From Enteropsectra breve (Eukaryota > Microsporidia): a stretch of 14,985 nucleotides of DNA. Of the stretch, positions 6,772 through 13,619 are shown piece by piece (positions within the stretch are counted from its first letter, which is position 1; every line of letters begins with the position of its first letter). Below the pieces are notes generated by a model. That model saw only the letters and a list, made by a program, of their open reading frames with translations, had not been told where the DNA came from and searched no databases. The position numbers and the translations under genes were made by a program. The stretch spans positions 1 to 14,985 of the forward strand of contig JALPMN010000527.1 of the NCBI GenBank assembly GCA_024243835.1, in the 5' to 3' direction.

Positions 6772-7879
6772 ATAGTTTTAATACACTTTTTCTACAGATT
6801 TCTTATTCTTTGGTAAAAAATTGCGTTGAAATATAAAAATATAGCAAGTAAACTTTTTTAATTTCTGGTGTAAGATTTTTAAGCAATGTTAAAGCTAACA
6901 TTAGCTTATATTGCAGCCTCGATGTCCTTGTATGCCATTGCAAACAGACAGGACATTTGAGTCATAGAAACAGTTTTGCTTGCTTAACAGTGTACTAAAA
7001 CTCTTAGGGGCAAAAATATTTAACAGAATAAAAGTTTAGCACTTAGAAGCATTCAGAAAGAAAAATCTTGTTCCTTTGCTAACATAAGTAGATAAAAATA
7101 ATTCTAAATATTAATTTATTTTGTGCTCGTTAGCTATTTTTAGAATTCTTAATATTTCGAATATTCGAAAAGAAGTGGTCTTATTACCTATCTTAATTAA
7201 GTTAAACTGATCCATTAAGCAGCTTATATCACTTAGCAGCAGTAAAATTCCAAAAGAGCAACGATTTAAAATTATTTTTTTTAGCAAAAATACTTAACCA
7301 TTTGAGAATAAATGGTTCACAAGTAGACTTAAAGCTAGCTTATAGCGTAAAAAGCTCTTAACACTATATTATTTTACGAATAATTTGTTTTTTAAACCTT
7401 CTAATTGTTTTTTGCTCACTTTTAAGCAAATGCTAGGTTATTGTCTTTTAAGGCCTTAAACTTTCTTAATATATGTGTTAGACCCTATTCACAGTTGTGC
7501 AAAAGCCTACTAACTTATAAGAAGCTATTCACGATCTTCAAATATTCATGTTTTTGTTTATTTGAAAATTTTGCGCGGGAAAACTAAGAAAAAAACAAAA
7601 ATACACGAAAAATATTTATTTTGATACAAAATAATTAAAAAGGCTGGGAAATGCAGATGAAAACTGTTTTCCCGCCAAAAATAACTATAAATAAAAAATG
7701 AAATAGTAACCCTTATTATGAAATAGCATTTCAACAAAGCAGCGAGCTCAGATTATACTTCAGGTGATAAGCAGCATAAAAAAAGAAAAAGAAATTACAT
7801 TATAAAAAAAGAAGTATTAGATAATAGTAGAATTTAAATAATTAAATTATAAGTGCCTTTTTTAAAAAAAGGCCAGGGG
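6772..7879. other. Right non-coding arm of the 6-kb element
   Basis: About 1.1 kb of AT-rich sequence between the integrase stop and the right terminal repeat. I find no ORF or family signature. It contains a short inverted repeat pair at 7569-7584 and 7666-7680, which may mark a 112-bp miniature element. A small GCTAAC/GTTAGC-like palindrome near 6892-6905 is the only other structure noticed. Confidence 0.5.
7569..7680. repeat. 112-bp unit bounded by TTTTGGCGGGAAAAC-like inverted repeats
   Basis: TTTTGCGCGGGAAAAC (7569-7584) and GTTTTCCCGCCAAAA (7666-7680) are inverted copies that differ by one inserted base. They stand out as GC-containing islands in AT-rich DNA. They may be the ends of a miniature transposon, although I see no clear target duplication, or a pair of protein binding sites. 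Confidence 0.4.
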
Positions 7880-7926
7880 GGACACTTAAAAACGGGGGGG
7901 CTTTTAAAAACGGCGACAATTATTGT
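7880..7926 (-). repeat. Right terminal inverted repeat and target duplication of the 6-kb element
   Basis: Read on the minus strand from 7917: GTCGCCGTTTTTAAAAG, then CCCCCCCGTTTTTAAGTGTCC. The inner unit matches the left end almost exactly and the outer unit is slightly diverged. The second copy of the target sequence AATTATTGT occupies 7918-7926. The outermost bases of the two ends (TCCCG and GTCGCCG) differ, so the exact tip of the element is uncertain by 2-4 bp. Confidence 0.8.
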
Positions 7927-8046
7927 TTTTGTCTGTGATAAATTCTTGTCCAGGCATGACTAGACGAATTTAATGATGTTTAGTGTATTTTTATTTTCTA
8001 ATTTTTTAATCCATCCATAACGCGTGTAATAGTCAATCGGCTAAAA
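7927..8046 (-). pseudogene. Ty3/gypsy integrase, first part of catalytic core
   Basis: On the minus strand this reads IDYYTRYGWIKKLENKNTLN and onward to QTKTII, which matches the stretch between the first and second catalytic Asp of Ty3-type integrases (VVDYFSR... region). One in-frame TAG interrupts it about 25 codons in, probably from a Trp codon. It joins to 1883 through the duplicated ACAATAATT. The upstream part, including the first catalytic Asp and the zinc domain, is gone because Merlin C begins at 8047. Only about 40 residues are left here. Confidence 0.7.
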
Positions 8047-8108
8047 TCCACCATTCCGTGAGAAAACAGGCCCAGAGAAAAAATTAAAATTTTTACCCTT
8101 AAAATGGT
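8047..8108 (+). repeat. Left terminal inverted repeat of Merlin C
   Basis: Starts TCCACCATTCCGTG and ends with CCCTTAAAATGGT. It is the reverse complement of 9021-9082 apart from about three mismatches. Because it copies the right end, it also carries the CCCTTAAAATGG start-codon context, here without a gene following it. Confidence 0.9.
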
Positions 8109-8113
8109 TTTGT

Positions 8114-8162
8114 ATACAAAGACACCACCTGTGGACTTCATCCACAGGTGGTGTCTTTGTAT
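8114..8162. repeat. Perfect 22-bp-stem hairpin downstream of the Merlin C transposase
   Basis: Arms 8114-8135 and 8141-8162 pair perfectly around a 5-nt loop (CTTCA). Outside them the symmetry continues weakly (TTACCCTTA at 8093-8101 and TAAGGGTAA at 8176-8184), so about 90 bp may form a longer imperfect foldback. It begins 41 nt after the transposase stop on the minus strand, a position that fits a 3'-end hairpin in the mRNA. Confidence 0.85.
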
Positions 8163-8202
8163 GAAAAACAAAAAATAAGGGTAAAAAAACTAACTTAAAT
8201 CT

Positions 8203-9025
8203 TTAATTTAATAGATATTCCAAAGTATCACCCTCTTTATTTCTTTCTACCATTTTTCTCAATAAATAAATGTCGATCAGCTTTTTGGTTCTACATCGCA
8301 CAGGAACCGCACTTTTCAAGGGAGACCAATTTCCCTCTATTGTGTTGGTGTGCACGCCTGTCTCTGGATCTTTGTAGTGCCTCGAATGATTTACTGTCTG
8401 ATGTTTTTTAAAATGCTTGCTCACATCAGCATAGCCTTTCCAACAATCAGTCCTAATTATAGAATTTTTATCGATGTAAGTGATCATTAATGGCATTAAA
8501 GTTTCTTTTTTCCTATTTTTTACCTGAAATAAATACAATTTTCTTTTGAGTGTTTTTTCCACAAATCCAAAAATCCAAACGCCTTCAACTTTGTGGCCTT
8601 TGTGATATTTTTTCTTCCCAAACTTTGACTCATCTGCCTCTACAATAACTTCATTGCCTCCCATTACAGCTATTTTTCTGTAATACCTATCCAATAGCTT
8701 ACAATTGTATAATTTTCGTAGAACCAATGATACTAGCTTCTTATTTACTTGCAAGAGCCTCGAAATAAGAAAGGGATTAACTCCTTCACACCATAACGAC
8801 AGTACCTGCAAAATTAAAGTCTTGCTGCATTGAGCATATTCCAATATGATATTATTGAAAATACTAAATCTCAGCTGACATTGCTTCCAGGTACAACTTA
8901 AGATCAAATCCCTCGCATTGTGCATCTTTGTTTTTGAGCCGCACCGAAGGCATGCTCTTCTCTTTAATGTTTCTTTCAGTTCCTCTAGCTTTCTTTCAGC
9001 TTCTTCCTTACTCAAAAAAAACCAT
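8203..9025 (-). CDS. Merlin C transposase (IS1595/ISXO2-like), near intact
   Basis: The long frame covers 270 codons (8203-9015). It has an N-terminal zinc ribbon (C22, C25, C41, C46), a helical DNA-binding middle part, and the DDE catalytic domain of ISXO2-like transposases: D128 in VEADESKFGKKKYHKGH, D190 in IRTDCWKGY and E227 in HTNTIEGNW, with 36 residues between the last two. The natural start is probably the ATG at 9025-9023, which sits in the context CCCTTAAAATGG, identical to the start of Merlin B. From that ATG the frame is off by one because of a run of eight Ts; one T fewer would join ATG to the long frame. So this copy either carries a 1-nt inactivating slip, has a sequencing error, or starts at TTG 9015. 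Confidence 0.9.
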
Positions 9026-9082
9026 TTTAAGGGTAAAAATTTTAATTTTTTCTCTGGGCCTATTTTTTCACGGAATGGTGGA
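9021..9082 (-). repeat. Right terminal inverted repeat of Merlin C
   Basis: On the minus strand it reads TCCACCATTCCGTG... to CCCTTAAAATGGT. It contains the probable transposase start codon (9025-9023) and so must also carry the promoter. It pairs with 8047-8108. Confidence 0.9.
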
Positions 9083-10025
9083 ATTGGTCCAAAAATTGCA
9101 ATAAAAACACTTAAAATATAAGAAAAAAGACAAAAATAACACTTTAATACATAATTAAATTTAATAAACTTTCGAGAGCACTACCAGGAGAGTTTCTTCT
9201 TATCATATATCTAATAAAATATAAATCTACATACTCTTTGGTCCTGTGAGTATTAGATACTTGCCCTTTTACCCCGGACCAGTTGCCCTCAATTCCATTA
9301 GTGTGCACTAATGTTTCAGGGTCAACAACGTGCAGTGAATGATTCACTGTACGATGCTCTGCGAAAAGAGCACACAAATTGCTATATGCTTTCCAGCAAT
9401 CACTATGAATGATTGACTCTGGATGCACATATTTGAGCAACAGCATCTCAAGAATAGGTCTCTTGCGATCCTCTATCTTTATAAAAACAATCCTTCCTTC
9501 GGGTGTTCTCTCGACCATCCCGAAGACCCAAACACCTTCTACCCTGTGCCCCCTGTGATACTTGACCTTTCCAAACTTTGATTCGTAAATTTCCACCACT
9601 ACGCCAGCCCGCCGATCATTGGAATGGAAGCATAATACCGCCTGCTTACCCTCCTATGCATTTTCTTAATGCAGCGTCCGATAGACTTACGATCTACGCC
9701 AGTTATCTCTGAAATCGCTGCCAGTTTTATTTTTGCTACCCACATCTGCAGAATCCTTTGAAGTGTCATTATAAGTAATTTTGTGTGGGAGAAGGGTGTC
9801 CCCTCTAGCAGACTCCAACTTGCCTGGCACCACTTTTTGTGGCACCGAAGAAGATGGTTGCTTCCCTTGCACAATATAACCACCTTTCCGCAGCTTGGGC
9901 ATGCTTTACTGGCAGCATCCAGAGTGCTCTCATACAATTGCATGAGCTGGTCATCTCTATAAGCCATTTTAAGGGCAAAAAAATAAAAATTTTCCTTTTA
10001 TATAAAAAACGCCACAATCAGTCCC
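9083..10025 (-). mobile_element. Merlin B: Merlin-like transposon lacking its left end
   Basis: The right end (on the minus strand GGGACTGATTGTGGCGTTTT, 10025-10006) matches the terminal repeat of Merlin A. The transposase gene runs from 9967 to 9144. The left terminal repeat is missing: at 9083 the sequence changes to the end of Merlin C. The element interrupts the gypsy reverse transcriptase gene, whose sequence ends at about 10028. The transposase is different from that of Merlin C, so two distinct Merlin families are present. Confidence 0.8.
9144..9967 (-). pseudogene. Merlin B transposase, frameshifted and with mutated catalytic Asp
   Basis: The first part (9599-9967, 122 codons) starts at an ATG in the context CCCTTAAAATGG and has a zinc ribbon (C23, C26, C42, C47) and a helical region (ITGVDRKSIGRCIKKMHRR). 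It ends at a TAG directly after MIGGLA. The second part (9144-9599) continues in another frame with the ISXO2-type catalytic domain: VEIYESKFGKVKYHRGH, D67 in IHSDCWKAY and E104 in HTNGIEGNW, 36 residues apart. The first motif should read VEIDESKFG; the Asp codon has become TAC (Tyr), a single G-to-T change. The frameshift and the lost Asp each suffice to inactivate the protein. The C-terminus (ALESLLNLIMY) is nearly identical to that of Merlin A. Confidence 0.85.
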
Positions 10026-10027
10026 AT

Positions 10028-10490
10028 CCTCCTTGTCATTGCTCTCTGAAAAATTGCGGGACTATCTTTGAACCCTTGTGGCATCTTTCTAAATTGCATT
10101 AGCCTCTCTCCCGTGAAAAATGTTGTCTTTTCCTTATCCCTCTCTGAGACATCAATCTGGAAAAAAACCTATCTTTAAGATCTAATACGCTGAACCATCT
10201 CTTCTCCTCAGTGCACTCATCAGTTTGTTTATACTTGGTATTTAGTACGGATCTAACACTACTAGATCATTCAGTCTGAGAAAAACCAAACAAAATCTTA
10301 GTGCGCCCGATTTCTTTCTCGTTAAGACAACCGGGTTAAGCCATTCGTATATACTTAGTTCTATGATTCCTTTCCCTTCTAGATCTCCTTCTAGCGTCTA
10401 AAATTCTTCTCTGTCTTTTATACTTCGTATCGGCCGACTCCATTGTATTGGCCTCTCATTTCCTGTGCCTATCTTACACTGTATTGGTAT
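10028..10490 (-). pseudogene. Ty3/gypsy reverse transcriptase, N-terminal part, decayed
   Basis: On the minus strand the peptide contains GIIELSIYEWLNPVVLTRKK and GALRFCLVFLRLND, the early RT blocks (usual forms EWxSPxVLVKKK and RxCVDYRxLN). After one base is removed from the run of seven Ts at 10161-10167 comes GFFQIDVSERDKEKTTFF with FRKMPQGFKDSPAIFQRAM, the blocks before the YxDD motif. In-frame stops lie at 10398-10400, 10242-10244 and 10182-10184. The YxDD active-site block, the rest of RT and RNase H are missing: the sequence turns into the Merlin B terminal repeat at about 10027. It is non-functional. Confidence 0.85.
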
Positions 10491-10829
10491 TTCTTTTCTG
10501 CCATACCTTAACTGCTTTACTGCTTCGTTGCCTAATAAAGCATCTTCGCTTGCTGCACTATCTATGACGCCAAGATCAGTCATAACTCTTTTCCCTTGAT
10601 AGTCAATTTAAATCTTAATCATCTGGTAAATGAATAGATAATTTCCGTTTATCAGTGTGAACCGCTTTGGGCTATCCATTCTTTTCGAATTGAGCTGTAA
10701 CTCTCTTAGAACTCTTTCATTAGTAAGAGATATACTTGATCCCGTATCAAACAGTGCTAAATATTTTGAACCTTTTATTTTTATTTCATCCCTGTCCACT
10801 TTGTTTTTGTGATCTTCTTGGATTGTGTT
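10490..10829 (-). pseudogene. Ty3/gypsy aspartic protease, with a stop
   Basis: In the same frame as gag. ALFDTGSSISLTN (about 10757-10720) holds the catalytic DTG(S) triad of retropepsins, and DALLGNEAVKQL (about 10545-10510) matches the ILG-type block near the end of the domain. The frame has one TAA at 10608-10610, between the two, and is otherwise open from 10895 to 10401. It lies between the zinc knuckle of Gag and the RT, the usual position. The protease would process the Gag-Pol polyprotein in the cytoplasmic particle; here it is broken. Confidence 0.8.
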
Positions 10830-11462
10830 TATTATGTCCTGTGACCTGTCATGTGCCCGTCTTTCGGACTGGCATTCATTTTTCCTGTGGCCCATCTTGC
10901 CACATCCATAGCATACTAACTGTCTGGCACTATTATTCCTCTTTGCCCTCAGTTCTCTTTCTTCTCCTGTGATTATCTTGTGGGCCCTGTATCCTTAGTC
11001 CCATTCTCTTATTAGTTTTATTAGCTCGTCCAAACTCCTGTCTTCCATAAAGAAAAGCATTCTAATGTCTCTTGGCGCGCTCTCTGCTCTCAACTTCTTC
11101 CACACTGCCTCTTCAGTGTATTTCTTTCCCTCGGCCCATTCCTTTAGCCGAGTAATATATTCGCACCAGGTTTCGTCTCGAAATTTTCTCTGCTCTTCGA
11201 TTCCTGTTCCTGTGCAATACTCAATAACTTTCTCCTTGAAACCGTCCTATGTGCTAGGCAACAGACCCTCTGCTCCCAGGTCATAAGACCAGTCTTGAAA
11301 CTGTAGATCACCTAGTTTGGCCACCATGGTCATTTTGCTTCTTATAGTAAGTTTGTCAAACTTCTCTTCACCTTCTATGATGAATAAAGCAGTTCTCTTA
11401 AACTCGCTGGAAGTAAAATTTTCCGTAAACTCGTCAAAAATCTTGAAAAAAAATAAAAAATT
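10830..11462 (-). pseudogene. Ty3/gypsy Gag with CCHC zinc knuckle, two stops
   Basis: The frame begins inside the protein at 11462; a TAA lies just upstream (11463-11465) and the true start is not visible. It contains a helical capsid-like part (FKRTALFIIEGEEKFDKL ... KLGDLQFQDWSYDL ... RDETWCEYITRLKEWAEG) followed by a zinc knuckle CYGCGKMGHRKNEC (CX2CX4HX4C) at about 10925-10884. In-frame stops are at 11247-11249 (after LLPST, probably a former Trp codon) and 10995-10997. Gag packages the RNA; the knuckle binds nucleic acid. The protease follows in the same frame, so gag and pol were apparently one reading frame. The 5' side is probably lost to the neighbouring MULE. Confidence 0.8.
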
Positions 11463-11534
11463 TTACGAAAAAGAGAAATATTTTATTTATCTTCCTATTT
11501 ACCTGTATTTTTAATAAGAATTTTTACTTTCCAC

Positions 11535-12944
11535 ATGGAATTTATCAAGAGCCAGAGAAACAAGCCAATGTTATTACATGATGGCTTTGCTTATAATTTT
11601 GATCCCAGTGATGGTGATATAAATCATTGGAGATGCAGAGGATATCTGCTAGCCAGAAATACTCAGATATTGGATAGCACTGTTCATAATCATGCACCAA
11701 ATGAAGCTGTTAATAGAAAGCTGAAGTTTATGCATGATTTGAAACAAAGAGCTGTTGAAACATCTGAGCCAGCTTCTGTCATAATTACTAGAGCAACTAG
11801 TAATTTAAATGAAGAGGTTTTGCATAATGTCCCAAGTTATGATTACTTGAATGATACATTGATAAGGCAAAGAAATCGTGCCCTCTTTAATATTCCGCGG
11901 TCGGAGTACATAGATATTCCTGATGTTTTAAAAATTGATATGTGGGGCAATCAATTCATCAGATATGACAAGATACTCATATTTTATACCGAGTTCAAAA
12001 AAGGGATCTAGTTCGCGATCTGACCGAAACCGGTCAGATCACGAACTAGATCCCAAAAAAGAATTTATTTTAAAATGTGACACTGTGCTGGTCGATGGGA
12101 CTTTTAAAGTTGTCCCAAGAGACTTTACCCAGCTCTTGTCTTTCAATGGAATCTTATTTGGACGAGCATACCCTCTTGTCTATATTATACTTTCTAACAA
12201 AAGAGAAGAAAGTTACTTAGAAGCATTTAATGTACTAAAAGAGCAGGTTAACTTTAATCCTGCCAATATAGTATGTGACTTTGAAAGGAGTTTAATCAAT
12301 GGACTCTAACACTGTTTTTCTTCTGCCAAGATAAATGGATGCCACTTCTATTTTGGCCAGAGTATATGGCGGAAAATTCAAGCTCGTGGTCTTGTTGCAT
12401 TGTATGAGCATGATAATAGTTATCGCGGTTTTTCCGAAAAGTCTTAGCTTTACCATTTTTACGAGTTTCTGACGGTTATGCGCATGTCAAAGCATTAACT
12501 AATGCACTTGACAATGAGAGGCTGATACCTTTTTGTGAGTATCTAGAAAGAACCTATCTGGGATTTGTTAATAGTGACGGAGTATACACATCACCAAGGG
12601 TCGCCGTTGAATTTTGGAATATTAGTGCGAGAATTCTAGGTAAAATACCACGTACAACAAATATGATCGAAGCATGGCACAGATCATTCAATACAAGAAA
12701 TATGGCGTCTCATCCCAATATTGCACATTTAATCACTAAAATACAACAAGAAGAGGAAATTGATAGGCTCAACTTGGTAAGAGCTAAGGCTGGTAATTTT
12801 AGGCTTGCTGATACTAATTTGCTCAAAGAAGAAAAGCTTTATATATTGTGCACGGAACGAAAATACTTTAGTATAGAAATATTTTTGGAAATAGTAGCTG
12901 ATTTATATAAATGGGAATTCCTTGAAGAAGAGCCACAAGAATAA
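11535..12944 (+). pseudogene. MULE (Mutator-like) transposase with FLYWCH finger, disrupted
   Basis: The start at 11535 is an ATG preceded by TTTCCAC. The N-terminus (about residues 1-55) looks like a FLYWCH-type zinc finger: GFAYNF, HWRCRG and a final HNHAP, though the second Cys is not obvious. The MULE domain follows: VLVDGTFKVVP with the first catalytic Asp, NIVCDFERSLING with the second, then the CxH element GCHFYFGQSIWRK, and downstream IEAWHRSFN, common in the family. There are three lesions: a 58-bp hairpin insertion (12004-12061), a TAA at 12307-12309 (LKH region), and a frameshift near 12420-12432 (run of Ts). Removing the hairpin and one direct-repeat copy restores the first frame. 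The end is the TAA at 12942-12944. I could not define terminal repeats of the element. Confidence 0.85.
11996..12061. repeat. Hairpin insertion with 8-bp direct repeats inside the MULE gene
   Basis: Arms 12003-12025 and 12032-12054 form a 23-bp stem with one mismatch around the loop GAAACC. The hairpin is flanked by the direct repeat CAAAAAAG (11996-12003 and 12054-12061). Deleting 58 bp (hairpin plus one repeat copy) rejoins FYTEFKK with EFILKCDTVLVDGTF in one frame, as expected for a MULE. This is direct evidence that the hairpin arrived as an insertion. Confidence 0.85.
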
Positions 12945-13303
12945 ATTAATTTCAAAAAGTTTTAATATAAATGTCGTTTTTAAGATTATTTATTGAATCC
13001 ATGGGTTAAATATAGAGGAATTATTTATACCTACTTAGGTGAGAAATATATCGCCGACAATAAAATTTTAAGAATGTTACCTAATATTTAGAGATCAAAA
13101 ACTGTACAGTTATTCTTTTATTAGTTAGTTAGTTCGTTAAATTAGTACTATTTTTCTGTTATTTTTTAAGGTTTAGGATTTTATTTAAGCCATACTGTTT
13201 AATCTTAGATGAAAGTGAGTTCGCTTTGATTGTGAGTTCTTTTAATATTGATTAATACATTCTTGATTTTTTGCCGAGTTTATTTTTTGCTTTAAAGTTT
13301 GTG

Positions 13304-13337
13304 GCTGATAAACGTGCCTTCAGGCGAGTTTATCAGC
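13304..13337. repeat. 16-bp-stem hairpin
   Basis: GCTGATAAACGTGCCT and AGGCGAGTTTATCAGC pair except for two central bases, with a 2-nt loop. It is one of a cluster of palindromes downstream (minus sense) of the fossil Merlin D transposase. Confidence 0.75.
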
Positions 13338-13418
13338 TTCCGTATATGAAACGATCTTTTATTATGTCAAATATATTTAGCTTGCTTGACAAACTCTGTT
13401 TTTATTATTTTAGATTTT

Positions 13419-13448
13419 CCGTAAACTCGCCGGCCGGCGAGTTTACGG
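13419..13448. repeat. 30-bp perfect palindrome
   Basis: CCGTAAACTCGCCGG followed directly by its reverse complement, with no loop. It is strikingly GC-rich for its surroundings. The arm plus four preceding bases (ATTTTCCGTAAACTCG, 13414-13429) also occurs exactly at 11418-11433 inside the gypsy gag gene. Confidence 0.85.
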
Positions 13449-13619
13449 GCAGCCCGCTTGAGATGCAATATATGAAGCCTTTGCTTCATTCTTGGGTATG
13501 CCGGGCCGTTCATACTCGTTAACCTTTTTGAAGAAACCAATAGTTATTTATTTTAAACTAAATTTATATCTTGTTTGAAACTTGTTTCGTAAAGTTTTAT
13601 TACTCAGAGCTATCCAGCT

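Larger units (their letters stand above)
1884..7917 (+). mobile_element. 6.03-kb integrase-encoding DNA transposon (Ginger/KRBA2-like integrase type)
   Basis: It is inserted in the gypsy integrase gene and flanked by the 9-bp direct repeat AATTATTGT (1875-1883 and 7918-7926). The ends are inverted repeats of about 36-38 bp, each containing two copies of a unit close to CCGTTTTTAAGTGTCC. The only recognisable gene of its own is a DD35E integrase on the plus strand (3909-4919 continued at 6478-6771), which a Tc1/IS630-type element has split. About 2 kb at the left and 1.1 kb at the right are AT-rich and non-coding. No retroelement genes (gag, protease, RT) and no Maverick-type genes are present, so the integrase probably acts as a cut-and-paste transposase. 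Ginger elements are reported with 4-bp duplications, so 9 bp is atypical. Confidence 0.75.
8047..9082 (-). mobile_element. Merlin C: nearly complete Merlin/IS1595-like DNA transposon
   Basis: 1036 bp with 62-bp terminal inverted repeats (8047-8108 and 9021-9082) that begin TCCACCATTCCGTG and differ at only a few positions. It encodes one transposase on the minus strand whose start codon lies within the right terminal repeat. Between the transposase stop and the left repeat there is a 22-bp perfect hairpin. Merlin elements normally make 8-9-bp target duplications, but none is seen: the left flank is gypsy integrase and the right flank is Merlin B. This suggests a deletion next to the element after it inserted. 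Confidence 0.85.
1208..11462 (-). mobile_element. Decayed Ty3/gypsy LTR retrotransposon, interrupted by three DNA transposons
   Basis: Read on the minus strand the order is Gag, CCHC zinc knuckle, aspartic protease, reverse transcriptase, integrase, polypurine tract and 3' LTR, which is the Ty3/gypsy order (integrase after RT). The parts are at 10028-11462 (gag to RT), 7927-8046 (start of the integrase core) and 1341-1883 (rest of the integrase), with the LTR at 1208-1290. The end of RT, RNase H and the integrase N-terminus are absent, apparently deleted where Merlin B and Merlin C meet. Gag and RT carry several stops and at least one frameshift, so the element is dead. The 5' LTR is not visible; the frame runs out at 11462 next to the MULE. 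Confidence 0.85.
12945..13619. other. Non-coding region with several palindromes
   Basis: Follows the MULE stop. It is AT-rich to about 13300, then contains a cluster of palindromes (13304-13337, 13419-13448, and a small one at 13472-13489). An 83-codon frame at 13271-13522 runs across the palindromes and has no protein-like features. The right end of the MULE should lie here, but I could not find it. Confidence 0.5.

Noticed and set aside
1884..7917. Maverick/Polinton element
   Set aside because: An integrase is present, but no DNA polymerase B, ATPase, protease or capsid gene; size and 9-bp duplication do not fit.
8047..10025. Bacterial insertion sequences (IS1595, IS630) indicating a bacterial genome
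   Set aside because: They are nested in Ty3/gypsy genes, accompany a MULE and have no Shine-Dalgarno sites; eukaryotic Merlin and Tc1-type relatives explain them better.
9687..10102. Small ORFs overlapping the Merlin B transposase start
   Set aside because: Other-frame shadows of the transposase and RT; no features of their own.
10736..11514. Several plus-strand ORFs (10736-10972, 11065-11286, 11317-11514)
   Set aside because: All antisense to gag/protease, which has a zinc knuckle and a DTG motif.
13271..13522. 83-codon plus-strand ORF
   Set aside because: Runs straight through two palindromes; the peptide is symmetric nonsense created by them.
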